A model generated the notes under the pieces. The model did not search any database. It saw only the letters and a list, made by a program, of their open reading frames with translations, and had not been told where the DNA came from. Positions 25,898 to 35,101 of a stretch of DNA of 64,000 nucleotides are shown one piece after another; within the stretch, counting starts at the first letter, position 1; each line of letters starts with the position of its first letter. Made by a program: the position numbers and the translations under genes. Source of the stretch: MPNP01 sp026710155 (GTDB lineage Bacteria > Pseudomonadota > Alphaproteobacteria > Rhodobacterales > Rhodobacteraceae); contig OZ241737.1 in NCBI GenBank assembly GCA_965200885.1, forward strand, positions 1,984,001 to 2,048,000, read 5' to 3'.

Positions 25898-26761
25898 ATG
25901 AAATCCATCCTGCCAATAACCACGGTTTCCATGGTAATTGTAATTCTATGGTATGGGTTTTCGGTCATTCTCAATTCCACCTGGACCAAGGATCAGGCAA
26001 GCAGGGCAGGGGTCGAGGTTACCTTTTCTGAAATCCTCAAGGATACCATGGTACAGCAAAGACCATTGTTACCTGCACCTCATCAGGTTGTCACCGAACT
26101 TTGGGAGACCACCGCAAACAAGAAGATAACATCGAAGAGAAGTCTGGTTTATCATGGATGGATAACCCTGTCTGCAACCCTTCTGGGATTTGTGATCGGG
26201 ACCGGCCTGGGTATTCTGTTGGCCATAGGCATCGTTCATAACAAGGCAATGGACTATGGTGTCATGCCGTGGATAATTGCCAGCCAGACAGTTCCCATAC
26301 TTGCCCTGGCGCCAATGATCATTGTGGTCTTGTACTCCATCGGATTATCCGGTCTGGTTCCCAAGGCCATCATCTCAGCCTATTTGAGTTTCTTTCCAGT
26401 ATCCGTTGGAATGGTCGCAGGATTCCGCTGTCCTGATCCAACCCAAATGGATTTGCTGAAAACTTATGCTGCCAAAAAAAGCCAGCTGTTTTGGAAACTC
26501 AGGGTTCCGATTTCCATGCCCTATTTGTTCACTTCCCTGAAAATCGGGGTTGCTGCTTCCCTGGTTGGTGCAATAGTTGGAGAACTGCCGACCGGTGCCG
26601 TGGCCGGATTGGGAGCACGGTTGCTGGCCGGAAGTTATTACGGCCAGACTGTTCAGATTTGGTCTGCCCTGATTGGTTCGGCAATTTTGGCCGCAACTCT
26701 GGTCGGATTAATCGGCTTGATCCAGAAATTTACCCTTGACAGAATGGGATTGGCCAGATGA
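25898..26761 (+). CDS. ABC transporter permease (first of two)
   Basis: This permease of about 287 residues belongs to the TauC/SsuC class. It has six predicted membrane segments, an EAA loop LLKTYAAKKSQLFWKLRVPISMPYLFTSLKIG, and the family's GAIVGELPTG and GLGARLL motifs. I start it at the ATG 25898, preceded by GGAG; a GTG at 25868, next to the preceding stop, would add 10 residues. Its last 4 bases overlap the next permease gene, so the two are coupled. Two distinct permeases imply a heterodimeric channel. Confidence 0.9.
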   Translation: MKSILPITTVSMVIVILWYGFSVILNSTWTKDQASRAGVEVTFSEILKDTMVQQRPLLPAPHQVVTELWETTANKKITSKRSLVYHGWITLSATLLGFVIGTGLGILLAIGIVHNKAMDYGVMPWIIASQTVPILALAPMIIVVLYSIGLSGLVPKAIISAYLSFFPVSVGMVAGFRCPDPTQMDLLKTYAAKKSQLFWKLRVPISMPYLFTSLKIGVAASLVGAIVGELPTGAVAGLGARLLAGSYYGQTVQIWSALIGSAILAATLVGLIGLIQKFTLDRMGLAR

Positions 26762-27597
26762 TTGCAATTGTTTTGATCCTGATGTTTTGGTTTTGTACCT
26801 GGGGTTTGAACATATATCTTTCCTCATTGCCGCCCAGCCAAGCCATACGAGTAGCCATACCCACTATTTTTGGCCTATCGTTTTTGGTCATCTGGGAGGG
26901 TACAGTCAGGATTTTTAATGTCCCGGGTGTCATCCTGCCACCGCCAAGTGACATTGGGGTAACCTTTGTCAACAATCTGGATATTTTGTGGATTGATCTG
27001 GTTCAGACAGTATTCAAGGGAGCTTTATCGGGCTATTTGATTGGATGTGGTTCGGCCATGATCATGGCGATTGCAGTTAACCGCTATCCTTTTCTGCAAA
27101 AGGGAATTCTTCCAATTGGCAATTTTGTGGCAGCACTGCCTATCGTTGGTACGGCACCAATATTCGTCATGTGGTTTGGATTTGGTTGGCAATCAAAGGC
27201 AGCTGTCGTGGTTGCCATGGTTTTCTTTCCCATGCTGGTCAACATGGTCCAGGGTCTTGCCTCCACGGATGTCATGCAAAGGGATATACTCAAAACCTAC
27301 AATGCCACCTACTGGCAGGAAATCTGGAAATTGAAACTACCTGCTGCCATGCCCTTTGCCTTCAATGGACTGAAGATCTGCACAACACTGTCCCTGATCG
27401 GGGCAATTGTGGCCGAGTTCTTTGGATCACCAATTCTGGGAATGGGCTTCAGAATATCCACCGAAGTAGGGAGGCTGGCCCTTGATGTCGTTTGGGCCGA
27501 AATTGTAGTGGCAGCAATTGCAGGAACTCTATTCTTCTGGATTGTATCCCTTGGGGAACAAAAGGTTACCTTCTGGCATCCAACCCATAGAAAATGA
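26758..27597 (+). CDS. ABC transporter permease (second of two)
   Basis: This 279-residue membrane protein is of the same class as the preceding permease. The typical periplasmic start LPPPSDIGVTF is followed by membrane segments, and the EAA loop is ILKTYNATYWQEIWKLKLPAAMPFAFNGLKI, then GAIVAEFFGSPILGMGFRI. It ends the pyrimidine cluster: the following gene is on the other strand 13 bases away. No strong terminator is visible in that gap, only a 5-bp stem GATTG/CAATC. Confidence 0.9.
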   Translation: MIAIVLILMFWFCTWGLNIYLSSLPPSQAIRVAIPTIFGLSFLVIWEGTVRIFNVPGVILPPPSDIGVTFVNNLDILWIDLVQTVFKGALSGYLIGCGSAMIMAIAVNRYPFLQKGILPIGNFVAALPIVGTAPIFVMWFGFGWQSKAAVVVAMVFFPMLVNMVQGLASTDVMQRDILKTYNATYWQEIWKLKLPAAMPFAFNGLKICTTLSLIGAIVAEFFGSPILGMGFRISTEVGRLALDVVWAEIVVAAIAGTLFFWIVSLGEQKVTFWHPTHRK

Positions 27598-27610
27598 TTG
27601 ACTCACGCAA

Positions 27611-28381
27611 TCAAGCGGTTTCTCTTGAGTCTTCATGGCCGTGGCGAATGATATCTTCACATTTTTTGGCCAGTTCCTTGCGATTGGCATGATCGGAAAC
27701 CTTTATTGGTTCATGATAGGTAACTGAAACAGAACCATTGCCGGGAGCAGATAGAACCGATTGAAGATGCTGTACCATGTTTAGTTCTCCCCACCAGGCA
27801 TATAACCTCGGATCCTGTCCCTTCGGCGCCTTGTAGTACACACTTACCGGCTGGACAGACAGCAGGTCCTTCAATTCGGGTTCGAAGAGGGCAGCAAATA
27901 GTGTTGACTTGAATGGATCAACCTGTTGGCCATCGGTACTGGTTCCTTCGGGAAAAAACAACAGCTTGTCCCCCTTTTGCAACCTTTCGAAAAAAACACC
28001 CTTTTGAACCAGTGATTGCCTCATCCTTCGCTCGATGAATACAGTGCCAGTGACCCGTCCAAGGATACCTATACCAAACCAGTTTCTGACCTCGCTTTTG
28101 GAAACAAAAAATATCCGTTGCGATGCATTCAACACAAAAATATCAATCCATGAGGAATGATTGGCAACGACACTCCCCAGACTTTTCATGGGAGTACCCT
28201 GAACCTTTTGAGTGATCCCCATGATTTTCAGGCAAAGGTTGCAAACAAGACGGGTTATTTCCGGTGTGAGTTTACGTCCAAAGGGCCATTCGAAAATCCT
28301 GACAATCAAAAAGACTGCCAATAGACTGTAAATGACAGTTATCATTAGAATTAATCTGACAACAAACCGAATCGCACTCAT
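27611..28381 (-). CDS. olsA: 1-acyl-sn-glycerol-3-phosphate-type acyltransferase, likely OlsA (lyso-ornithine lipid acyltransferase)
   Basis: This 256-residue membrane-associated PlsC-family acyltransferase has an N-terminal membrane anchor (FVVRLILMITVIYSLLAVFLIVRIF), the HX4D catalytic motif in VANHSSWIDIFVL and the acceptor motif FFPEGTSTDG. It lies 16 bases after an OlsB-like gene on the same strand, the standard olsB-olsA order. That makes O-acylation of lyso-ornithine lipid, giving phosphate-free ornithine lipid, the likely role. A general PlsC cannot be excluded by sequence alone. Confidence 0.85.
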   Translation of the reverse strand: MSAIRFVVRLILMITVIYSLLAVFLIVRIFEWPFGRKLTPEITRLVCNLCLKIMGITQKVQGTPMKSLGSVVANHSSWIDIFVLNASQRIFFVSKSEVRNWFGIGILGRVTGTVFIERRMRQSLVQKGVFFERLQKGDKLLFFPEGTSTDGQQVDPFKSTLFAALFEPELKDLLSVQPVSVYYKAPKGQDPRLYAWWGELNMVQHLQSVLSAPGNGSVSVTYHEPIKVSDHANRKELAKKCEDIIRHGHEDSRETA

Positions 28382-28397
28382 TTCACATACTGGGTTG

Positions 28398-29195
28398 TTA
28401 TCCTTGAGTGATGCTATTTGATCCCGGCCGAGCGATAAAAAATTCCCGTCGGTTGGTCGTCATGCGTTTCGTATCGATGACAATACATACATCAATGGTA
28501 TTGAACGAGTAATCCAGAAAGGCACCATTCCCGACAAACCCACCCAGACGAAGGTATCCCCTAATCAAGGAAGGCATGTCCATGAGAGCCCTTTTCTGAT
28601 CTATCTGTTCGGCCGGAATGAGGTCAAGCCTGGTTCCTTGATCATTTCTTACCGAAATCCTCAAATCTTCCGGGGCCAAATGGTGTTGATGCAGGTAGGC
28701 CAACTGGTGAGCATAGTCCATTGGATCGGTCCCATGAAAACTTGCCACTCCAAACAGTATCTCGATATTGTTGTCGATCACGTACTGGGCCAAACGATTC
28801 CAAAGATGATACATGGCTGTTCCAGACCGATAGTCTGGATGGACGCAGGATCTACCCAGTTCCAAGAGGTTTCTACCGGAGTTGATCAAGGGATTGAGGT
28901 CAAATTCCGCATCGGAGTAAAAACCACAATTATCAAGGGCAATGTCTCCTCTCAGGAGACGATAGACACCGACAACATGATCCATCGTGGTCGGATTGAT
29001 ACTCCGGTCAATCAGGATGAGATGTTCAAACCACTTGTCGAATTCATCGGTTTCAATCCGCAGCTCATGGTTATCCGTATTACTCTGGGCCCCAAGTTCT
29101 TCGACAAAAACCTTGAAGCGCAATCTTTGGGATGAAAGTATATCCTCTCGTGAAGAGGCAATTTTCAACTCAAAATCGGACTCACTCAATGCCAT
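28398..29195 (-). CDS. olsB: L-ornithine N-acyltransferase, OlsB-like
   Basis: This protein of about 265 residues is the GNAT-fold enzyme that transfers a 3-hydroxyacyl chain from ACP to ornithine. Motifs are LRFKVFVEELGAQ near the start, VVGVYRLLRGDIA, LLELGRSCVHPDYRSG (acyl-donor loop) and FGVASFHGTDP, all typical of the OlsB/hemolysin-like family. I prefer the ATG at 29195, with AGGGTG about 9 bases upstream. A GTG at 29207 would add four residues but has no site. The next gene downstream encodes OlsA. Confidence 0.88.
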   Translation of the reverse strand: MALSESDFELKIASSREDILSSQRLRFKVFVEELGAQSNTDNHELRIETDEFDKWFEHLILIDRSINPTTMDHVVGVYRLLRGDIALDNCGFYSDAEFDLNPLINSGRNLLELGRSCVHPDYRSGTAMYHLWNRLAQYVIDNNIEILFGVASFHGTDPMDYAHQLAYLHQHHLAPEDLRISVRNDQGTRLDLIPAEQIDQKRALMDMPSLIRGYLRLGGFVGNGAFLDYSFNTIDVCIVIDTKRMTTNRREFFIARPGSNSITQG

Positions 29196-29258
29196 GAAAA
29201 AATTCACCCTGTACTTTTTTTGCTTCGAACGGAATGTGCTCCCTGGCTTTGCTTGGTC

Positions 29259-29480
29259 TCATTGGGTTTCCCCACCAAAATACTCTTCCAGGGTAACTTC
29301 ATTACCGTTCAGAACAACTTTGCCCATGTTTTCAAAATTGACGGTAATCCTGTTTTCAATGACGGATTGAATCTGTCCCATACCCCAGTCGGGTCGGGCA
29401 GGATTCTTGACAAGAAGACCTGGTTCAAGGAAGTTGTTGGTCAGATTCACGACTTGCCTGCCCCATGCTTGTGAGGCCAT
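29259..29480 (-). CDS. DUF3553 domain protein
   Basis: This small protein of up to 73 residues has a core LEPGLLVKNPARPDWGMGQIQSVI followed by ITVNFENMGKVVLNG, a recognisable DUF3553 (small CarD/Tudor-like beta barrel) pattern. DUF3553 folds alone in many alphaproteobacterial proteins and its role is unknown. The ATG at 29480 makes it overlap the carbonic anhydrase-like gene by 56 bases. A GTG at 29450, with AGG 6 bases upstream, reduces the overlap to 26 bases and better fits the usual length of the family. Either start implies translational coupling. Confidence 0.8.
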   Translation of the reverse strand: MASQAWGRQVVNLTNNFLEPGLLVKNPARPDWGMGQIQSVIENRITVNFENMGKVVLNGNEVTLEEYFGGETQ

Positions 29481-29988
29481 TCCTGTAGCGGATTATATTT
29501 TCCTGGTAATGAAGTGCAGCTTTCATGAACTGCCTGTGCTCATCATCCGAAATTGTCCGAACCAACCGTGCCGGAGTACCCACGAAGAGGGAATTTTCAG
29601 GAATGGTCTTGCCTTCTGGAACCAAGGATCCTGCGCCAATTACGGAATTCCTGCCGATTGTCGAGCCATTCAGTATGGTTGCACCCATGCCAATCAACAC
29701 ATCATCTTCAATGATGCATCCATGTAGAAGGGCCTTGTGGCCAATCGTACAATTGGTGCCTATCGTCAATGGAAAGCCCATGTCAGTATGAAGTACACAA
29801 CTATCCTGAATATTTGATCCATTACCAATGGTGATTGGTTCGTTGTCCCCTCGCAATACCGAGCCAAACCAGATGGATACCTGATCTGAAAGCGCGACCT
29901 TTCCTATAAGTTCGGCACTATCGGCAATCCAATAATTGCCCGATTCCGGCAAACTGGGACTGATACCATCCAGGGCGTAAAGTGTCAT
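29425..29988 (-). CDS. Gamma-carbonic anhydrase family protein
   Basis: This 187-residue protein is a left-handed beta-helix trimer-forming protein of hexapeptide repeats (IGKVALSDQVSIWFGSVLRGD, ITIGNGSNIQDSCVLHTD, LTIGTNCTIGHKALLHG, VLIGMGATILNG). The three metal-ligand histidines are present in HTD, IGHKALLHG. Homologues are YrdA/PaaY-like; true carbonic anhydrase activity is shown only for some. Its start overlaps the gmk stop by 4 bases, so it is coupled to guanylate kinase. Confidence 0.88.
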   Translation of the reverse strand: MTLYALDGISPSLPESGNYWIADSAELIGKVALSDQVSIWFGSVLRGDNEPITIGNGSNIQDSCVLHTDMGFPLTIGTNCTIGHKALLHGCIIEDDVLIGMGATILNGSTIGRNSVIGAGSLVPEGKTIPENSLFVGTPARLVRTISDDEHRQFMKAALHYQENIIRYRNGLTSMGQASRESDQQLP

Positions 29989-30635
29989 GAATTCATATCC
30001 TTCAATTCATCATTCAGTTTGTTGACAAAATCCACCAGACCCTTGCGTCGGGAACGCTTCAATCTTTCAGCCGATACAATGGACTTGATTTGTTCCATGA
30101 CCTCATCAACCTGCGTATTGATCAAAACATATTGATAATCTTTCCAATGGCTGATTTCATCATTGCATTTCTTCATCCGGTCCTTGATCATCGACCTGGA
30201 ATCAGAACCCCTGCTATGCAGCCTTTTGTTAAGTTCCTTGATGGAAGGAGGAAGAATGAATATTGACACCACATTGTTTTTGTACTTGGAATTTTTGATC
30301 TGCAGGCTCCCTTGCCAATCAATATCAAAAACCACATCCAGTTTTTTCTTCTGGCAATCTTCTATAAACTTCAGGGGTGTTCCATAAAGGTTGCCGAATA
30401 CTTCGGCATGCTCCAGAAAGTCTCCGTTATCTATTTGGCGCTCAAATTTCTCCTTGGTTATAAAGAAATATTCCCTTCCTTCATTTTCATTGTCCCTGGG
30501 AGAACGCGTGGTTGCCGATATCGAGACCTGAATCTCCGGATCATCCTTGGCAAGAAGCCTTGCAAGTGTGGATTTACCTGCTCCGGATGGAGAGGATAGG
30601 ATAATCAGCAGTCGCTCGTCAAGTGTATCATTCAT
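29985..30635 (-). CDS. gmk: Guanylate kinase
   Basis: This 216-residue cytoplasmic enzyme phosphorylates GMP to GDP. The P-loop is IILSSPSGAGKSTLARLL. SATTRSPRDNENEGREYFFI is the GMP-binding region, and LEHAEVFGNLYGTPLKF and VVFDIDWQGSLQIK follow in the normal order. The length is typical. It is the first gene of a minus-strand series with the carbonic anhydrase-like and DUF3553 genes. The 256-base gap upstream separates it from the divergent trmJ-like gene and shows no other feature I can name. Confidence 0.96.
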   Translation of the reverse strand: MNDTLDERLLIILSSPSGAGKSTLARLLAKDDPEIQVSISATTRSPRDNENEGREYFFITKEKFERQIDNGDFLEHAEVFGNLYGTPLKFIEDCQKKKLDVVFDIDWQGSLQIKNSKYKNNVVSIFILPPSIKELNKRLHSRGSDSRSMIKDRMKKCNDEISHWKDYQYVLINTQVDEVMEQIKSIVSAERLKRSRRKGLVDFVNKLNDELKDMNS

Positions 30636-30891
30636 TGAATTTTACAACCAATTCATGTTTTAATGTTTTCATTATATATTCACAAACCAACCAAATTATA
30701 AATGCGGTCAGATAATACAGGGAAAAAAGTTTTATCCATGGTTGGTAACTGCCTAAGGCCGGAATCCGGAATATGATACCAAATTCAGCCTGTTAAAATT
30801 TTTGTTGTTTGTTATTGCCATCCTTACCATTATTTCAGAGGAGTTCAAGCCAAATTGACAATCCTTCTCTTAAGATTTGAATTTATTTTAA

Positions 30892-31641
30892 ATGATATCA
30901 GAACCTACCAACAATCTCGAAAACCATCCGGATTTTGTTTTTGTCAAACCTCAATTGGGTGAAAACATCGGATCGGCTGCCCGCGGCATGCTTAATTTTG
31001 GCATTGCAAAAATGGTTTTGGTGGCACCAAGGGAAGGGTGGTTGTCATCTCAGGCTATAGCCCGAGCAAGCGGTGCTTCATCGCTGCTGGACGAGGCTCG
31101 AATTTACCCGGATGTGGAAAGTGCTGTCCAGAACTATTCCTATGTCTTTGCAACCACGGCTCGGCGCAGGGGATTGGTCAAAGAAGTTGTCACACCCGAA
31201 GTTGCCATGAACAAATCCATGCGATTGATGGCCAAAGGAAACAAGGTTGCTTTTTTGTTCGGCCCCGAACGGACAGGTTTGGAAAACAAGGATATCACCT
31301 TGGCCAATGATTACGTATTTATTCCGACCAATCCAGAGTTCACTTCATTGAATCTTGCCCATAGTGCAGTACTGCTGGCCTATGAATGGCACCAACGAAA
31401 ATATCACCCCATACAACCATCAACGAAGGAAAAAGAATACTTGGCCTCGGTTGCTTCCAAAATGGTTTTGGCAAATTATTTTATACATGATCTTGAGGGT
31501 ACGGGTTATTTTAAACCGGAAAACGGGATTGATTCCATGAAGGAATATTTACGAAACCTCATTTTGAGAATGGACATGACTGAAGGTGAAGTCAAAACCT
31601 TTCATGGAATACGTAAGGCGCTTTCCGGTAGAGATGAATAA
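30892..31641 (+). CDS. tRNA/rRNA 2'-O-methyltransferase, TrmJ-like (SPOUT family)
   Basis: This 249-residue protein has the SPOUT knot motifs of the TrmJ/TrmH group 1 family: FVKPQLGENIGSAARGMLNFG (motif 1), VAFLFGPERTGLENKDI (motif 2) and FTSLNLAHSAVLLAYEW (motif 3). A C-terminal helical extension of about 80 residues follows. TrmJ methylates residue 32 of several tRNAs. The specificity is inferred from the family. The gene is divergent from gmk and 37 bases before the heme A synthase gene. Confidence 0.9.
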   Translation: MISEPTNNLENHPDFVFVKPQLGENIGSAARGMLNFGIAKMVLVAPREGWLSSQAIARASGASSLLDEARIYPDVESAVQNYSYVFATTARRRGLVKEVVTPEVAMNKSMRLMAKGNKVAFLFGPERTGLENKDITLANDYVFIPTNPEFTSLNLAHSAVLLAYEWHQRKYHPIQPSTKEKEYLASVASKMVLANYFIHDLEGTGYFKPENGIDSMKEYLRNLILRMDMTEGEVKTFHGIRKALSGRDE

Positions 31642-31678
31642 ATCTCTTTCGGTTTTTCCATGATAGTTTGGGTAAATT

Positions 31679-32821
31679 ATGAAACAAAGCAGAAAATTGT
31701 TTGAAGAGGTTTCCGACTCAAACTCAAAAGCCACTTCTGAAAAAAAGTCCCAGCCGGGTCCCTTTGAAAAACCCGTAAGTAATTTGGCCATACGCATATT
31801 CCTGTGTATTCTATTTGCGTTGGTCTTGGGCATGATCTTGTTGGGCGGGGCAACACGGCAAACTGACTCCGGTTTGTCCATGACCGAATGGCATCCGGTT
31901 ACCGGTTTTATTCCACCACTTTCCGAAGAAACCTGGAATGAAGAATTCCGTAAATATCAGGAAACATCAGAATACAAGCTTGTTAACAAGTCCATGCAAC
32001 TGGCTGATTTCAAGCAAATTTACTGGTGGGAATGGTGGCATCGGCAATTGGGAAGAATGTTGGGGCTGGTTTTTATTCTCGGTTTTGGCATCTTGGCGAT
32101 TTCACGTAAAATTGATAGGAGATGGGCCAAAAGGTTGCTGGTTTTGGGCGGGCTTGGACTTTTGCAGGGAGTTATCGGCTGGTGGATGGTCCGTAGCGGC
32201 TTGACCGGCAATGCTGTTGATGTTGTTTCATACCGACTTGCCATTCATCTGGTACTCTCATTTTTTATTCTTCTCCTCATTTCATGGCAATTCAGTTTGA
32301 CATATTATCTACCACATGAACTCTATCAGGCAAGGCGTGTTCGTATTAGGGAATTGGAAAACCTATCACTGATATTTATCTGTCTGATATTCCTGCAATC
32401 CATTTTTGGAGCATTGGTTGCCGGTATTGATGCTGGCTTAGGTTTTCCTACCTGGCCATTGATGAATGGTGAATTCTTACCCTCGAACAGTTTTGAATAT
32501 ACCCCATGGATATCAAACTTTCTGGAGAATCCCAGTCTTGTGCACTTTAACCACCGAATGATGGCTTATCTGTTGATTATTCCAACTGTCTGGATCTGGT
32601 TAAAATGTCGAAAATCACCATATGCCCGGTTGAAAATTCTGGGGAATGCCGGAGCAATTCTGATTTTTGTTCAGATTTGCCTTGGAATTTTGACTGTTCT
32701 GTATTCGGTACCTTTTTTGCTGGCACTGGGCCATCAGGTAACTGCGGTTCTGTTGATTGTATTGTATACCCAGATTCTGTTTCGGAGCAGATATCCTGGT
32801 CAAATAAATTTTAGAGGTTGA
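31679..32821 (+). CDS. ctaA: Heme A synthase (COX15, alphaproteobacterial/mitochondrial type)
   Basis: This 380-residue polytopic inner-membrane protein oxidises the C8 methyl of heme O to make heme A for aa3 oxidases. After a hydrophilic N-terminus of about 35 residues it shows GMILLGGATRQTDSGLSMTEWHPVTGFIPP, then KQIYWWEWWHRQLGRMLGL (the EWWHR heme-ligand histidine), AIHLVLSFF, GALVAGIDAGLGFPTWPLMNG and VHFNHRMMAYLL. These are the conserved COX15 type 2 motifs. The partner genes ctaB/ctaG are not in the window. It implies an aerobic cytochrome c oxidase. Confidence 0.95.
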   Translation: MKQSRKLFEEVSDSNSKATSEKKSQPGPFEKPVSNLAIRIFLCILFALVLGMILLGGATRQTDSGLSMTEWHPVTGFIPPLSEETWNEEFRKYQETSEYKLVNKSMQLADFKQIYWWEWWHRQLGRMLGLVFILGFGILAISRKIDRRWAKRLLVLGGLGLLQGVIGWWMVRSGLTGNAVDVVSYRLAIHLVLSFFILLLISWQFSLTYYLPHELYQARRVRIRELENLSLIFICLIFLQSIFGALVAGIDAGLGFPTWPLMNGEFLPSNSFEYTPWISNFLENPSLVHFNHRMMAYLLIIPTVWIWLKCRKSPYARLKILGNAGAILIFVQICLGILTVLYSVPFLLALGHQVTAVLLIVLYTQILFRSRYPGQINFRG

Positions 32822-32822
32822 A

Positions 32823-34301
32823 ATGGATGCTTTTTCCAATCTGATTTCATATGTAAAAGATACCCGGTCCCTTGAATATCTGGCGGCGATACTCGAATGG
32901 GACCAGGCTGCCAAAATGCCACATTCTGCAATTGAACAAAGGGCTGATAGCCTGGGTGCCTTGGCGAGTGTCATTCACGACAGGCATAAATCATCACAGA
33001 TAGGTGATATGCTTGCCAAGATAGATACCGCCAAACTGAATTTGGAGAATAACGCCCAAATCAGGGAAATCCAGAGATCATTTGATCGTGCCAACAAGAT
33101 TCCATCAAAGTTGGAACGAGCCATAGAAGAAACTACCGCGAGAGCAAATTTTGCTTGGGAGCAAGCACTGAAAGCCAATGATTTCCAACAATTCAAACCA
33201 GAATTGGAAAAGGTCATCCAACTGAAGCGTGAGCAAGGAGTTATCCTTTCTTCAGAAGGTAATCCCTATGATGGTCTTCTGGAAGATTATGAAGCAGGCA
33301 TGACATCGGAACATCTTGATGTTTTTTTTGGTGAGCTGAAACCAAGACTGAACAAACTCCGGGATAAAATCCTGGCAAGGGAGTCATTTCAGGCACCTTC
33401 AGGAAAAAAGTATCCCAAGGATGAGCAGATCAAACTTGCCAGGGAACTGGCAAGGCTTTTTGGCTATGACTTTGACAAGGGCAGAATAGATACGGTAACC
33501 CACCCCTTTTGTGCCGGTATTGGAAATGATGTCAGGCTGACCACAAGAGTTGATGAACAAGATCCCTTCAACTGTTTTTATTCGACAATTCATGAAGCGG
33601 GTCATGGATCTTATGAACAAAACATTAATCAGCAATATTGTTTGACCCCGATCGGCAAAGGTTCCTCTTTTGGAGTTCATGAAAGCCAGTCTAGGATTTG
33701 TGAGAACCAATTGGGACGAAGCCGGGAATTCGCAGGATGGCTTTTTAAGAGAATGAAAGAGATATTTGGTGAAATAGGTCTTACTTCGGTTGATGAATTC
33801 TACCGCTGGATAAACCAGGTAAAGAAAGGATACATCAGAACGGAAGCAGATGAGGTTCAATATAATTTACACATTATATTGCGATACGAACTCGAGAAAC
33901 TTCTAATCACGGGTTCACTTGATGTAGATGATCTGGAAGAAGCCTGGAATCAGAAATTCCTGGAGTATTTCGGCTATCCGGTCAAAAGTCCGAAAGAGGG
34001 TGTCTTGCAGGATGTCCATTGGTCTTTGGGACTTTTTGGTTACTTTCCCACTTATGCCTTGGGAAACGTATATGCTGGATGTCTCTATGATACCATGAAT
34101 AAACAGATCGATGATTTGGGATCATCCTTGGCTAAGGGTAATACAATTTCTGCTACTAAATGGCTCAGGCAAAATATCCATCAATTCGGAGCCTTGCGAG
34201 AACCAAGGGAAACCATCGAATGGGCAACAGGTGCAACGATCAGTTCAACCTATCTTCTGGATTATCTGGAAAATAAATTCACCGAAATCTACTCACTGTA
34301 A
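32823..34301 (+). CDS. Carboxypeptidase Taq, M32 family metallopeptidase
   Basis: This 492-residue cytoplasmic zinc carboxypeptidase has the HExxH site in YSTIHEAGHGSYEQ near residue 260. The family motifs HESQSR (residues about 288) and YIRTEADEVQYNLHIILRYELEK (residues about 338) are both present, and HPFCAGIGNDVRLTTR lies before the zinc site. The length matches the family (about 490-500). The start is 1 base after the COX15 stop, so the genes are cotranscribed. Its role is general peptide turnover. Confidence 0.95.
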   Translation: MDAFSNLISYVKDTRSLEYLAAILEWDQAAKMPHSAIEQRADSLGALASVIHDRHKSSQIGDMLAKIDTAKLNLENNAQIREIQRSFDRANKIPSKLERAIEETTARANFAWEQALKANDFQQFKPELEKVIQLKREQGVILSSEGNPYDGLLEDYEAGMTSEHLDVFFGELKPRLNKLRDKILARESFQAPSGKKYPKDEQIKLARELARLFGYDFDKGRIDTVTHPFCAGIGNDVRLTTRVDEQDPFNCFYSTIHEAGHGSYEQNINQQYCLTPIGKGSSFGVHESQSRICENQLGRSREFAGWLFKRMKEIFGEIGLTSVDEFYRWINQVKKGYIRTEADEVQYNLHIILRYELEKLLITGSLDVDDLEEAWNQKFLEYFGYPVKSPKEGVLQDVHWSLGLFGYFPTYALGNVYAGCLYDTMNKQIDDLGSSLAKGNTISATKWLRQNIHQFGALREPRETIEWATGATISSTYLLDYLENKFTEIYSL

Positions 34302-34309
34302 TTCACCCC

Positions 34310-35101
34310 TTATTTCCAATCGGGTTTCCGTTTTTCCAGAAAAGCATTGATACCTTCCCTGGTATCCCTGTAAAGCATATTGGTGACCATCACTTCACCG
34401 GCAAAATCATACGCCTTGTCCAAAGGCATTTGTGCTTGTTTGTAGAATGCCTTTTTTCCAATTTTCACAGCCGCAGACAGTTTGGAGGAAATCAGAGTAG
34501 CCAATTCATTGACCTCTTTCTCCAGGGACTCATCAGAAACAACTCTGTTTATCAGTCCGAGTTTTTGTGCTTCTTCTGGTTTGATGATTTTACCCGATAC
34601 CAGCAATTCAAAGGCATTCTTCATATTCATGTTCCTGGTCATGGCCACCATGGGCGTGGAGCAAAACAACCCGATATTGACACCGTTGACCCCAAATTTG
34701 GCAGATTCACCAGCGATGGCAAGGTCACAGGTTGCAACCAATTGACATCCTGCAGCCACAGCTGGACCATTGACCTGTGCAATGACCGGCTGAGGAACTT
34801 CCTGTATTTTTTGCATTACCCTGGAACACATCTCGAAGATTTTCCGAAAATACTCCTGACCACCATCTGGAGCTTGTCGCCCCAAGGTCAGTTCCGACAA
34901 ATCATGACCTGCACAAAAGGCTTTGCCCTTTCCTGTAAGGACAATACATCTGATAGCCTCATCATTTTCAAGCTTGATCAACTGATCGTAAAGAGACTCT
35001 AGCATTTCCTCGGACAATACATTCAACTTTTCTGGCTTGTTAAAGACCAGGTAAGCAATTTTGTTCTCATTATTTCTTAGTAAAATTTCTTCACTCATCA
35101 C
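34310..35101 (-). CDS. Enoyl-CoA hydratase/isomerase family protein
   Basis: This 263-residue crotonase-fold enzyme has the oxyanion-hole segment GKGKAFCAGHDLSEL and the second loop NGPAVAAGCQLVATCDLAIAGESAKFGVNGVNIGLFCSTP. The SEL/GRQ insertion and HDLSE pattern resemble the subgroup annotated as ECHDC3-like hydratases. The glutamates needed for hydratase activity are not obvious in the second loop, so the reaction is uncertain. It converges with the M32 gene, 8 bases apart, with no clear terminator between them. Confidence 0.85.
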   Translation of the reverse strand: MMSEEILLRNNENKIAYLVFNKPEKLNVLSEEMLESLYDQLIKLENDEAIRCIVLTGKGKAFCAGHDLSELTLGRQAPDGGQEYFRKIFEMCSRVMQKIQEVPQPVIAQVNGPAVAAGCQLVATCDLAIAGESAKFGVNGVNIGLFCSTPMVAMTRNMNMKNAFELLVSGKIIKPEEAQKLGLINRVVSDESLEKEVNELATLISSKLSAAVKIGKKAFYKQAQMPLDKAYDFAGEVMVTNMLYRDTREGINAFLEKRKPDWK

